In this document: positions 17,012-25,230 of the stretch, piece after piece
How the letters are laid out: each line of letters starts with the position of its first letter
How positions within the stretch are numbered: the first letter of the stretch is position 1
From: Spirochaetae bacterium HGW-Spirochaetae-1
GTDB taxonomy: Bacteria > Spirochaetota > UBA4802 > UBA5550
DNA: 64,000 nucleotides
NCBI GenBank assembly: GCA_002839375.1
Contig: PGXY01000001.1
Coordinates: 405,948-469,947 of the forward strand
Direction: 5' to 3'
Notes under the pieces: model-generated
What the model saw: only the letters and a program-made list of their open reading frames with translations
What the model was told of the DNA's origin: nothing
Databases searched by the model: none
Position numbers and translations under genes: made by a program

Positions 17012-19321
17012 ATGAAGGTGAGATTTAATTCACTGTTACTGGCATTTTCTTTGTCCGTAACACCCGCTTTTCTGTTCGGTCAGGATATTGTTCCGGCAGA
17101 AGGTACCGACAATACGGCCAATACCGCCGTGGAGAAAAAGGAAGAAAAGAAGGATACCGGCAAAAAGGGAGCCGGTGTGTTTACCATGGGTGAGATCGTG
17201 GTAAGGGACAGGGCCGTGGCGAATATTGAGGACGCCACTTCGACCATTGAGATTACAGCCGAGGATATTGAGGCCCATGGCAGCAAGGATCTGGGAGATG
17301 CGTTGCGTCATGTACCCGGTATCAAGGTTGAAGCCGGTTCCGACGGATCAACGGGCTTTTATATGCGTGGTTGGAGGGACTCAAAAGTGAATGTCCTTAT
17401 TGATGGTCTGCCGGTACAGGACGGCTTTAAGGAATTCATCGATGCTTCCCGAATACCTGTACAGAATATCGCCAGGATAATCGTTACTAAGGGTTCTTCT
17501 TCAGCCCTATACGGAACTTCCGGGTCAATCGGCGCTATCAACATTATTACGCAGAAGCCTGTATCGGAATTCGCGAAATTCAGTATTGAGTACGGTACGA
17601 GTGATAATAACGCCTTTAATATTGCCATGGGGGCTCCCATGGGCAATTTTTACTACTGGCTTACAGCCTCGGCACGTGTTTCCGATGGATATGATGTATC
17701 TGACAGCCTGGATGCTAAAACCAGAGCTGCGTGGGCAAGAAAGCTGATTGCGCCTGTAGTTAACAATCTTGATTTTGATGAAATGGTTAATGATGATGAT
17801 GTTGATGATAATGATGCATTATATAATTATATCAACAAAGAAGAATGGAGTAAGACCAACTATAAGAAATATCAAGTTGCGGGAAAGGTAGGTTATCAGT
17901 TGTCCGATGGTATTGAATTCGGACTTTCGGCTGATTATTATTCCGGTGATCAGTATGGCTATTCTCCGCAGACTAGTGGACTTGCATCTTATAATAATAG
18001 TACGCAACTATGGAGTTTACCCTCTGTAAGCAAAGTCTTCAGCGGAGGATATTCAATCTACCCCCGGGATTATAATTATAAAGTTGCACCCTATTTTCTT
18101 GTGGATTTAGATAAAGTTTCCGTGAAAGGGAATGTCTTTTTCCGAAAACAATTGAATAGTTATGAACTTTATAATGATCCGGAATATACTATTTTATCCT
18201 GGCCTATTGAGCGCTGGACCGATTTTTCAGTCGGATTCAACCTCTATCCCTCATACAAGCTCGCCTCCTGGAATAAGCTGAACGGGGCTATATCCTTCCG
18301 GCATGATGACCATCTCGAAGTTGCAACGGATATGGAGGCGTTGCCTGATACTGATGTAACCGGACAGGAGTTGACTCTTGCTCTTGAAGATGAAATGAGT
18401 TTTCTTGACAATATGATACAGGCAACTGTCGGCATTTCCTATGATGCAAAAAATATCTCGAAATATAAAAAGAATGTCGCCGGTTCCATGGTTGAACAGG
18501 ATCTTATTTCAGATGACAGTTACATATGGGGAACTTCTGATTCATTCAATCCTGTTGTTGGAACTGTTGTTGAGCCGCTCAAGGATTTTCTTGTTGTACG
18601 GGCCAGCGGTTCAATGAAAACCCAGTTTCCTTCACTCCAGCAATATGCAGGTGTTCTCCCAGGCTATAGTCTCAAACCTGAAAAATCTTATAACACAAGC
18701 GGTGGTTTTGAATTATTACTTCTAGACAGAGCTCTGTCTTTTAGAACAGATTATTTTTATAATTATTTTAAAGATAAAATTGAAAGTTATCGGGATTTTC
18801 TGCTTGGTAAGCAAAGTTTTAATACAGGTAAAGTACAATGTCATGGAGTAGAGCTTACATTCACAAGTTCTTTCAAAAATATAATGAACTATGCTGATGT
18901 TGATTTAGGGTTGTCCTATGCCTTTATAAACAACAGGATTGATTCTGATATTGCCAATTCCAGTGTTAATAAAGGTGACAAGTATGAAAATACTCCAGAG
19001 CATCAGCTTATGGCTGATCTGCGGTGTCGACTGAAAACAGGTTTTGCTATGACTGTGTCGGCCATTCATGAAAGAAATGCCATCAAGTATGTGATGAAAT
19101 CAACTCCGGATACGGCTACTCCTGAAGATTATTCAACACAGTATTTCAAGGAAGTACAGCTACACAATCCTCTGAGAATCGACATCAAGGTGGCTCAGAC
19201 CTTTGCTGAGAAGTATACATTCTATGTGATGTGCAAGAACATCACCGACGATTACGACACAGACCCCTTTGATCCCGGTCCAGGAAGGATGTGGTATTTC
19301 GGCGGAAGTGCACAGCTGTAA
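17012..19321 (+). CDS. TonB-dependent outer-membrane receptor
   Basis: A 769-residue protein. ATG 17012 follows GGGGGA and gives a signal peptide (SLLLAFSLSVTPAFLFG). A lysine-rich linker precedes a plug domain with MGEIVVRDRAVANIEDATST, LGDALRHVPGIKVE, VLIDGLPVQDG and GSSSALYGTSGSIGAINIIT, all standard TonB-receptor plug motifs. The barrel follows to the end. The last residue is Leu (GSAQL), not the usual aromatic. The middle of the gene is more A+T-rich than its flanks and contains an Asp/Asn-rich loop (DDDVDDNDA). Substrate is unknown; proximity to the binding-protein cassette suggests a metal chelate or corrinoid. It has its own promoter and terminator. Confidence 0.9.
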   Translation: MKVRFNSLLLAFSLSVTPAFLFGQDIVPAEGTDNTANTAVEKKEEKKDTGKKGAGVFTMGEIVVRDRAVANIEDATSTIEITAEDIEAHGSKDLGDALRHVPGIKVEAGSDGSTGFYMRGWRDSKVNVLIDGLPVQDGFKEFIDASRIPVQNIARIIVTKGSSSALYGTSGSIGAINIITQKPVSEFAKFSIEYGTSDNNAFNIAMGAPMGNFYYWLTASARVSDGYDVSDSLDAKTRAAWARKLIAPVVNNLDFDEMVNDDDVDDNDALYNYINKEEWSKTNYKKYQVAGKVGYQLSDGIEFGLSADYYSGDQYGYSPQTSGLASYNNSTQLWSLPSVSKVFSGGYSIYPRDYNYKVAPYFLVDLDKVSVKGNVFFRKQLNSYELYNDPEYTILSWPIERWTDFSVGFNLYPSYKLASWNKLNGAISFRHDDHLEVATDMEALPDTDVTGQELTLALEDEMSFLDNMIQATVGISYDAKNISKYKKNVAGSMVEQDLISDDSYIWGTSDSFNPVVGTVVEPLKDFLVVRASGSMKTQFPSLQQYAGVLPGYSLKPEKSYNTSGGFELLLLDRALSFRTDYFYNYFKDKIESYRDFLLGKQSFNTGKVQCHGVELTFTSSFKNIMNYADVDLGLSYAFINNRIDSDIANSSVNKGDKYENTPEHQLMADLRCRLKTGFAMTVSAIHERNAIKYVMKSTPDTATPEDYSTQYFKEVQLHNPLRIDIKVAQTFAEKYTFYVMCKNITDDYDTDPFDPGPGRMWYFGGSAQL

Positions 19322-19384
19322 TATTAATAATGCAGGCAAAGCTGTAATTTTTTGGTAACAGGCATGCAGCTTTTCAAATAACTT

Positions 19385-19431
19385 GAGGGTTGTTCCGGAG
19401 ATGATCCCGGGACAACCCTCTCTCCTTTTTT
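19385..19431 (+). terminator. rho-independent terminator of TonB receptor
   Basis: A 14-bp stem (19385-19398 with 19407-19420, one G-U pair) and a following T-rich tail. It lies 64 nt past the receptor stop. Confidence 0.82.
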
Positions 19432-19547
19432 AAAAGCCTGACCATCTTTATCTCATCCAGTTCCATTGCTAATCCGATCCGCTATGCCGCCTCACGGGAT
19501 TCCATCTCCGGAAACAGGTGCCTGTACGACATTACATCTACCTCCAG

Positions 19548-19558
19548 GCTCTGACCCC
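19548..19558 (-). repeat. REP word downstream of RAYT
   Basis: GCTCTGACCCC, inverted relative to the copy at 20249-20259, so the two bracket the transposase gene. A short palindrome TTTTTAAAAA follows at 19567-19576, at the 3' end of the transposase gene. Confidence 0.88.
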
Positions 19559-19569
19559 CAGTATCATTT

Positions 19570-20160
19570 TTAAAAAGGCGGAGCCAGGCGTTTTCGGTAC
19601 GCCTCCTCATACCTGAGAAATTTTTCGACACAGGCTGAAAAATTATCACCCAGCCGGGTGAAAAAAGGATGCCGGGTGATTTTGACCGGTGCCTTGTAGT
19701 TCTCTATCAGATAGACATTGATAAATCCCACATCTGCCTGCCGTGGGTCATGTACAAGTTTTTTACGCACGGGATTATATCCGATATACCATAGCAGCCA
19801 TAGCAGATACTGCTCTGGATTCTCCGCTTCCTCGATCACGGTTGATCCAAACCGTTCATTCCAGAAGGGTCCCGTGGATTCCGTGGATCGGTTATACATT
19901 TCTGCTATGCGCGCCTTGATATACTGCATGATCTTTGATACTGTTTCTTTATCATCCAGAGTACGGATGACAATATGAATGTGATTTGTCACTGGTTCTG
20001 CTGCGATTAGTTCAAAGTCATACTTTTCCTGACATTTTTTGACGGCCTCGATGAGGTATTTTCGTACATGGCTGCTTCTCATGAGGTCTTTTTTTCCGTG
20101 GCAACGGGTGAAACAGTGGTGTGTCTTTCCCTGGGCGATATTTCTCAGTGGTCGTGGCAT
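19570..20160 (-). CDS. REP-associated tyrosine transposase (RAYT, Y1/HUH family)
   Basis: A 196-residue protein that begins MPRPLRN, a usual RAYT opening. The HUH motif is visible as TNHIHIVIR (His at about 59 and 61), and the family phrase YIGYNPVRKKL near residue 140 follows a Tyr-rich helix that should hold the catalytic Tyr. RAYTs are single-copy relatives of IS200/IS605 TnpA that act on REP palindromes through single-stranded intermediates. Here the gene is bracketed by inverted copies of GGGGTCAGAGC, which are frequent nearby. The frame is intact, so activity is possible. Confidence 0.88.
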   Translation of the reverse strand: MPRPLRNIAQGKTHHCFTRCHGKKDLMRSSHVRKYLIEAVKKCQEKYDFELIAAEPVTNHIHIVIRTLDDKETVSKIMQYIKARIAEMYNRSTESTGPFWNERFGSTVIEEAENPEQYLLWLLWYIGYNPVRKKLVHDPRQADVGFINVYLIENYKAPVKITRHPFFTRLGDNFSACVEKFLRYEEAYRKRLAPPF

Positions 20161-20248
20161 TAAGTACGCTCCTCCTTATGAAGTTGTTTCAATTATATAG
20201 ACGAAGGAGCGGTGTGAAAATTTAAAAGTTTTTGTGATAGAGGAAGTG

Positions 20249-20300
20249 GGGGTCAGAGCATTTTTTTTGGATAAGAGAAGGCAATGAGGGCTCTGACCCC
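20249..20300. repeat. inverted REP pair upstream of RAYT
   Basis: GGGGTCAGAGC (20249-20259) and GCTCTGACCCC (20290-20300) face each other across 30 nt containing a run of T. This fits a REP doublet. It lies in the 170-nt gap between the RAYT start and the 3' end of the oxidase gene. Confidence 0.9.
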
Positions 20301-20330
20301 AGGCTGATAGGAATAAAAGAGAACTACACC

Positions 20331-21524
20331 TCAGAGATACCGATCAACAACCATGCGGGCGAAATCCATGGAGGCTGTAAAGGCCGGTGAAATGGCATTG
20401 AGGATATGCAGGGTCCCGCCGTCTTTGAGCACGATAAAATCCATGACCATCTCACGTTTCTTCCTGTCGATGAGCTGGGGCCTAATGCCCGACTTTTCGG
20501 AGTGCATTATATCGCCGGGACGGAGCCCTCGTACCAGTTTTTCCGCGTCCCTGAAGAAAAATTTACCGATGTATTTGACGGGCTCGCTCAGGGCTATATG
20601 GCGAAAGCCCGCATTGCTGAAGAGGAGCAGGGCGTCCCAGAGAAGGAGGGTCAGAGCCTCGGAGTCCATGCCCGCCACGAGGCCGTAGTTTTCCCGGCCG
20701 AAGGCGGGAATGGCCGTGGGTCCTATATAGGTCGTGCCGTCGACACCCCGGGTAAAGTGAACTCCCAGGAAGGGGTTTCGAATATTGGGCGCAGGATAGA
20801 TGCTTCCCCTGACGGTTACCCCGCTTGCGGGCGAGAGCTTCCGGTATGTCCCCTTGAAGGGAATGAGCCGGTAATCGCATCCTAGGCCAAAGGCATGGGC
20901 TATGCGGTCGCTGTAAGCTCCTGCTGCATTGATAAAAGTATTGAATTGAATGGGGCCTTTATCGGTGATGATTGAACCCGAGCCCTGCTGTTTCAGAAAT
21001 TGTGTCCCTGTCAGGATGGTGATATTCTTTTGCTTTGTCAGGTCATCATATAGGCTCTTCATTATCGCTTTGGGGCTCACCATGGCCGTTTCCGGTGAAT
21101 ACAGGGCTCTGACCCTGGTTCGGGCCGAAGGCTCCAGTTCGGACAGTTCTTTTTCGCTGAGTATTGATACGGGCGAGCCGTTTGCCAGGGCCCTGCGGTA
21201 CAGCTCGTCCAGGACCGGCAGCTCCTCTTCGTTTTTTGCAACAATCACCTTGCCCGATTCCAGCAGGGGAAGTCCGTGTTCGCGGCAGTACTCCTTCATG
21301 AGACGGTTTCCCCGTAGGCACGATGCGGCCCTCAGGCTGTCCGGGGCATAATAGATACCGGCGTGGAGAACGCCGCTGTTGCGTCCCGAGGCATGGAGCC
21401 CCACGGCCTCTTCTTTCTCGATGATCAGTATGTCGGCATTGCCGCGACTGACCAGTTCCCTGGCAATGGTGAGACCGATGATCCCGCCACCGCAGATGAG
21501 TATGTCTGTTTTCAGTTCTTTCAT
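20331..21524 (-). CDS. lhgO: L-2-hydroxyglutarate oxidase-like FAD enzyme
   Basis: A 397-residue flavoprotein of the DAO family. The N-terminal dinucleotide site is DILICGGGIIGLTIARELV, followed by IIEKE and ASGRNSGVLHAGIYYAPDSL, the characteristic L-2-hydroxyglutarate oxidase/dehydrogenase phrase. Later blocks FINAAGAYSDRIA and PFKGTYRKL also match. Expected reaction: oxidation of L-2-hydroxyglutarate to 2-oxoglutarate, a metabolite-repair step. Two REP words lie inside the gene (20648-20657 and 21106-21115) without breaking the frame. The substrate is assigned from family and not proven. Confidence 0.85.
   Translation of the reverse strand: MKELKTDILICGGGIIGLTIARELVSRGNADILIIEKEEAVGLHASGRNSGVLHAGIYYAPDSLRAASCLRGNRLMKEYCREHGLPLLESGKVIVAKNEEELPVLDELYRRALANGSPVSILSEKELSELEPSARTRVRALYSPETAMVSPKAIMKSLYDDLTKQKNITILTGTQFLKQQGSGSIITDKGPIQFNTFINAAGAYSDRIAHAFGLGCDYRLIPFKGTYRKLSPASGVTVRGSIYPAPNIRNPFLGVHFTRGVDGTTYIGPTAIPAFGRENYGLVAGMDSEALTLLLWDALLLFSNAGFRHIALSEPVKYIGKFFFRDAEKLVRGLRPGDIMHSEKSGIRPQLIDRKKREMVMDFIVLKDGGTLHILNAISPAFTASMDFARMVVDRYL
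20648..20657 (+). repeat. intragenic REP word in lhgO-like gene
   Basis: GGGTCAGAGC; read in the gene it encodes part of the A-L-T-L segment. Confidence 0.85.
21106..21115 (-). repeat. intragenic REP word in lhgO-like gene
   Basis: GCTCTGACCC; read in the gene it encodes R-V-R-A using an AGA codon. Confidence 0.85.
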
Positions 21525-21616
21525 GGTAAATTCCTGGTTTATTTACAATGAGATTTAAATGCAGGATAAACGTTATTGTGTCAATACATTATAGCGGTCT
21601 CTGACTTCGTGTAGGG

Positions 21617-21655
21617 GCTCTGACCCCTTTTTAAGTAAAAAGTATGCTCTGACCC
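21617..21655 (-). repeat. two direct REP words downstream of QueG-like gene
   Basis: GCTCTGACCCC at 21617-21627 and GCTCTGACCC at 21646-21655, 29 nt apart, with a T-then-A-rich spacer. The second ends one base from the stop codon of the QueG-like gene. Layout mirrors the pair at 14904-14942. Confidence 0.9.
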
Positions 21656-21656
21656 T

Positions 21657-22775
21657 TTATTCTCCGACAAGAGACGCCTCAATCTCCTCGCGCACAATCC
21701 CTTTGCTGTCGCCGAGGAATTCCTCCAGGGCGATGCGGGCATCGGAGCCGGTTATGCGTCCCAGGGCCCAGGCAGCCATGGCTCTGACCCTCTCATCGTC
21801 GTTTTCCCTGAAAGCGCGCACCAGGTCAGGAACATATACGGGGTCGGCGCTGTTGCCCATGACGCGAGCTACGTTCATTTTCCACCGCCAGATGTTGTTG
21901 TAGCCCATGTAGAACATGTGGGGCCACACCAGTTTTTCAAAGTAATCCTTATCCATGTGGAGCAGGCGCGAGAGATTGAAGTTTTCGGCCTTCAGGGCGA
22001 CGCGCCTGTTCTGCGGCAGTTCCTGGGACATCCAGGCCTCGTTGCGGGGGCACACGTTCTGGCAGCGGTCGCAGCCATAGACGTACATGCCCATGGGTTC
22101 CCGCAGCTCCCTGGGGGTCAGACCGTCGCCGTAGTAGGTCAGGTAGGATATGCAGCGGCGCGGATCAATGGTGCCGTCTCCCTTCAGTGCCCGCGTGGGA
22201 CAGGCTGCGACGCAGGCGTTCCGGCACCAGTCGGGGCACCCCATGCGTACAGTGGGTGTGTCCGGTTCAAAGGATTGGTCCGTCACTACTGCCATGGGGA
22301 TGATCCAGGAACTTTTACGCGCCACCCGTTCGGCATAGAGGAGGCAGTTTTTACCGAAGGTGCCCAGGCCCGCACGGGCCGCGGCGGCCCGGTGGGGCAG
22401 GTTGAAGGGGACCTTTGAGTCGATGCCGTTGTCCCTGAGATAGCTTCGGAAGTTTTTGATACGCAGAGTCAGACCGTCCTTTGTAACACGGTCGTCATCG
22501 AGGTAGCAGCGGCCGAAATTATGTTCGATGCAGGCCGGAAAGGATTCCTTGAAGTAAACATCGAGAAGCACGATGATAGACCCGGCGCCGGGAAGTATCT
22601 CTGTGGGGTCAGAGCCCTTCATGAGCTGCAGCCCGGCCGACTCGGCCCATCCGTATTCCTCCATGCGGCCCGAAAGAATCCTGCGGTGTTCAGTGAAGGG
22701 TTCCGCCGTGGTGAACCCGATATCGTCGAATCCCAGTTCCTTTGCCTTCGTGATTATATCAGCTTTCTTAATCAT
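21657..22775 (-). CDS. queG: QueG-like epoxyqueuosine reductase family protein with HEAT-type tail
   Basis: A 372-residue protein close to the QueG length. The N-terminus DIGFTTAEPF and the phrase ARAGLGTFGKNCLLY match the cobalamin-binding part of the family. Two [4Fe-4S] clusters are visible: CPDWCRNACVAACP with RRCISYLTYY, then CDRCQNVCP. The first cluster has CPxWC instead of the usual CGxCxxC, so this may be a side family. The last 80 residues look like HEAT repeats. QueG performs the last step of queuosine synthesis in tRNA and needs a corrinoid. Two REP words are in the gene (21781, 22605). Confidence 0.75.
   Translation of the reverse strand: MIKKADIITKAKELGFDDIGFTTAEPFTEHRRILSGRMEEYGWAESAGLQLMKGSDPTEILPGAGSIIVLLDVYFKESFPACIEHNFGRCYLDDDRVTKDGLTLRIKNFRSYLRDNGIDSKVPFNLPHRAAAARAGLGTFGKNCLLYAERVARKSSWIIPMAVVTDQSFEPDTPTVRMGCPDWCRNACVAACPTRALKGDGTIDPRRCISYLTYYGDGLTPRELREPMGMYVYGCDRCQNVCPRNEAWMSQELPQNRRVALKAENFNLSRLLHMDKDYFEKLVWPHMFYMGYNNIWRWKMNVARVMGNSADPVYVPDLVRAFRENDDERVRAMAAWALGRITGSDARIALEEFLGDSKGIVREEIEASLVGE
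21781..21790 (-). repeat. intragenic REP word in QueG-like gene
   Basis: GCTCTGACCC; encodes R-V-R-A in the gene, as the copy at 21106 does. Confidence 0.85.
22605..22615 (+). repeat. intragenic REP word in QueG-like gene
   Basis: GGGGTCAGAGC; encodes G-S-D-P in the gene, a different reading frame of the word than in the R-V-R-A cases. Confidence 0.85.
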
Positions 22776-22845
22776 TGCCGCACCTCGTCGTGTAGTATGT
22801 TAATCGTTCTAAGGGTAAAATATCAGACCGTGGATGCCTTTGGTT

Positions 22846-23445
22846 CTATGCATTTCGTTTTGATTCGATAAGCTCCTTGAGAGAACTTATACACTGGCGC
22901 ATATCCCTTTCATCCTTGCTCACCCGTGACAGCATGATGCCCCCTTCGAGAAGGGCCACGACATGCTTTGCCAGAGCCGGGGGAACGATAGAAGAGTCCA
23001 GTTCGCCGGCCTTTACAGCTCCCTCAATGAGCGATGTTATCATGCTTACCCATTCCCGGAATATACGGCTGATGCGCCGGGAGAATTCCTCGTTCGTATC
23101 GGCCATTTCCAGGGCAGTATTACCGAAGATGCATCCGCCCGTGAATCCGCGGCTCCGGTGATAGCGGAACACCGCGTCCACCAGGCTGTAGAGTTTATCC
23201 ACGCAGGTATCGCCCTTCACTTTTCCCTTCAGGTAATCGTTGTACTGCCGTGACGCCTCGTCGATGATGGCAAGGCCCAGTTCCTCCTTGCTGTGAAAGT
23301 GAAAGTAGAGGTTTCCCTTTTTAACGCCCGTGGCCTCGATGATATGGGAAATACCCGTATTCCCGAATCCCCGTGTATTAATGAGGGATACTGCCGTACC
23401 CAGGATGTGCTCCCGTGTCATTTCGCCCTTTGTTTTTTCCGTCAT
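22846..23445 (-). CDS. TetR-family transcriptional regulator
   Basis: A 199-residue regulator. ATG 23445 gives MTEKTKGEMTREHILGTAVS. The HTH is at about residues 25-65: GFGNTGISHIIEATGVKKGNLYFHF with HSKEELG. The second half has VFRYHRSRGFTGGCIFGN, typical of the AcrR/YxaF-like TetR_C group that senses small hydrophobic or electrophilic compounds. It lies 70 nt upstream of the QueG-like gene in the same direction. An imperfect inverted repeat in its own 5' region may be its operator. Confidence 0.9.
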   Translation of the reverse strand: MTEKTKGEMTREHILGTAVSLINTRGFGNTGISHIIEATGVKKGNLYFHFHSKEELGLAIIDEASRQYNDYLKGKVKGDTCVDKLYSLVDAVFRYHRSRGFTGGCIFGNTALEMADTNEEFSRRISRIFREWVSMITSLIEGAVKAGELDSSIVPPALAKHVVALLEGGIMLSRVSKDERDMRQCISSLKELIESKRNA

Positions 23446-23461
23446 GATTGTTTCCTGTAAT

Positions 23462-23482
23462 ATACTGACCGTTTGGTACAGA
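23462..23482. promoter_or_regulatory. candidate TetR operator
   Basis: Contains ACCGTTTGGT, an ACC/GGT inverted repeat, inside ATACTGACC...GGTACAGAAT, 17 nt upstream of the regulator start. TetR regulators often bind such sites to repress themselves. Inferred from position and partial symmetry. Confidence 0.45.
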
Positions 23483-23624
23483 ATATATGATCCTGGAGAT
23501 ATTGTCAAACAAAATTTATTGCGGGAGAAAAGACCCGTCGCGGTTGCGACCCCGGTGAAAAATTTACCTGTCTATGAACAGAAATTAGCCACCCCTGGAA
23601 GGGGTTTGTGAATTATCATTCTTA

Positions 23625-23652
23625 AGTCCCCCTCCGGGGGATTTAGGGGGCC
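23625..23652. repeat. C/G-run palindromic intergenic repeat
   Basis: CCCCCTCCGGGGG can fold on itself, and GATTTAGGGGG follows. Only one copy is seen in the window. The form resembles widespread short dispersed repeats with the word GATTTAGGGGG. Confidence 0.5.
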
Positions 23653-23810
23653 GTGTCCCCGTGGCGACATTTATAATGATTTTTCCCTGATAAATATTTC
23701 TCTCTCAACATATTTTATGTCTAAAAATAACTTGTCAGCTATGCCTTCCTCTCCCAATGTAGTCATTGGCTTTTACATGAAAAGTGACGGCGGCTGCACG
23801 GGAGGAGAGC

Positions 23811-25076
23811 ATGATAAGTACGGGCGTATCTTATATCGACGAAATAACGGGAGGCCTCCGTCTGGGCGACAACGTCGTCTGGCAGGTTTCCGACGGTGTC
23901 TCCATTGACAGCTTCATAAAGGCCTTTTTTGATACCAACAGTGATTTCCAGAGCAATATCATCTATATCAATTCGAATTACTCCCCGCATACGATTAAAA
24001 AACGGTATGATTATCTTTTTCAAAAAAATATTACTCTCATTGACGCCTTTACACATGGCAAGGGAAACAGTGATCCTGTTTTTCTTGATTTTTACCAGGA
24101 CAGGAATCTTGATCCTCAACGCTTCATCTGTGTTGAAAATCCCCGCGATGTATCGGTGTTCACCTCGGTCCTGAACAATATAGAGAAGGATAACAAGGAT
24201 GGTTCCTTTTACATTTTCGACAGTCTTACAGGGCTCTTCGAGCTCTGGAAAAACGAACGGGATGTGATTGATTTTTTTGCCTTTAAATGTCCCAAGCTCT
24301 ACGATCTGAACACGCTGGCGTACTGGATTTTTGAGCGCGACGCCCATTCAAAGGAATTCATCGCCAGCATCACGCACATCACGCAGGTGATATTCGCCCT
24401 GAACGCTTCTCACATGGATTATTACCAGATCAGCATCAACAAGCTGGAAAACAGGTCTTCCTTTCACGATATCGAACCGCGTTATTTCAGGATCATCGAC
24501 AAGGAGATACGGTTTAAATCGGACCGCATCGATGAAGTTATCCGCATAGGTGAAAAGGTGAAGAAACTCCGCAAGGAGAAAAAGATCACCCAGTCCGAAC
24601 TCGCCATGGTGCTGGGCATGACTGCCGGGGCCATATCACAGATCGAGAACAACCTGATTTCGCCTTCCCTGCAGTCCCTGGTGCAGATGGCGGCTTTTTT
24701 CAACAAGCCCCTGGGCTACTTTATAGGGACAGAACTGGAAAACGAAAAAGACCGGGGATACCAGTTAACAAGAAAGAGCTCCCAGCGGAGCAAGGCGACA
24801 AGACCGGTTATGATAGAAGAACTTGTTGAACATCACGATATCTCTATCAAACCCTATGCCGTGACGGTGGCAAAAAACAGCATCATAGAGGGGCCCATCC
24901 TGCTGCACAAGGGCACGGAATATCTCACCGTGACCGGGGGGACCATTGACCTGGTCATCAACTCGGACACGGTATCACTGAACAAGGGTGATTCCCTTAT
25001 CCTTGAGAGCTCCTTCATTTCCCAGTGGAAGACGGCAGGCCAGGACTGTGAGATGGTGTATATTTTACTGAAGTAA
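23811..25076 (+). CDS. P-loop-less KaiC-like domain fused to XRE HTH and cupin
   Basis: A 421-residue protein; ATG 23811 follows GGGAGGAG. Residues 1-235 look like a KaiC/RadA-type RecA fold (STGVSYIDEITGGLRLGDN, then DGSFYIFDSLTGLFELW at the Walker B position), but where GxxGxGKT should stand the sequence reads VVWQVSDGVSIDSF, so ATP binding by a P-loop is lost. Residues of about 246-305 form an XRE helix-turn-helix (LRKEKKITQSELAMVLGM, GAISQIENN). The last 65 residues are a cupin-like barrel (EYLTVTGGTIDLVI, LNKGDSLILES). It is probably a DNA-binding regulator that senses a ligand through the cupin or the first domain. The next gene shares the N-terminal domain. Confidence 0.82.
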   Translation: MISTGVSYIDEITGGLRLGDNVVWQVSDGVSIDSFIKAFFDTNSDFQSNIIYINSNYSPHTIKKRYDYLFQKNITLIDAFTHGKGNSDPVFLDFYQDRNLDPQRFICVENPRDVSVFTSVLNNIEKDNKDGSFYIFDSLTGLFELWKNERDVIDFFAFKCPKLYDLNTLAYWIFERDAHSKEFIASITHITQVIFALNASHMDYYQISINKLENRSSFHDIEPRYFRIIDKEIRFKSDRIDEVIRIGEKVKKLRKEKKITQSELAMVLGMTAGAISQIENNLISPSLQSLVQMAAFFNKPLGYFIGTELENEKDRGYQLTRKSSQRSKATRPVMIEELVEHHDISIKPYAVTVAKNSIIEGPILLHKGTEYLTVTGGTIDLVINSDTVSLNKGDSLILESSFISQWKTAGQDCEMVYILLK

Positions 25077-25230
25077 AGGGATTATAAGTTTTTATCAGCA
25101 CTGAATATCACCGCCCGCTCGCTATAGCTCGCTGGTGACACGGAGTTCACGGAGCCTGCCCACGGCTTACGGTTGTTTTTGGAGTTGACTCTTTAATGAA
25201 TGATTTGATACTCTGGGATTGAAATAAAAA
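25077..25230. other. gap between the two KaiC-like genes
   Basis: 154 nt containing direct repeats of GCTCGC around TATA (25119-25134) and the phrase CACGGAGTTCACGGAG (25139-25154), the latter of a kind often found as short intergenic repeats. No clear promoter or terminator is seen, so read-through from the regulator gene is possible. Confidence 0.4.

Larger units (their letters stand above)
23446..23810. other. 365-nt divergent gap with operator and C/G-run repeat
   Basis: No gene is seen. The TetR side holds an operator-like sequence at 23462-23482. At 23625-23652 there is a C/G-run element (CCCCCTCCGGGGG followed by ATTTAGGGGG), a kind of dispersed intergenic repeat seen in many bacteria. 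The KaiC-like gene side has no clear -35/-10 pair. Confidence 0.5.

Noticed and set aside
20161..20330. A second transposase or IS end next to the RAYT gene
   Set aside because: Only REP words and a T-run are present; no further transposase sequence or target duplication was seen.
22110..22130. Further REP word (GGGGGTCAGACCG)
   Set aside because: It departs from GGGGTCAGAGC after CAGA, so it was not counted.
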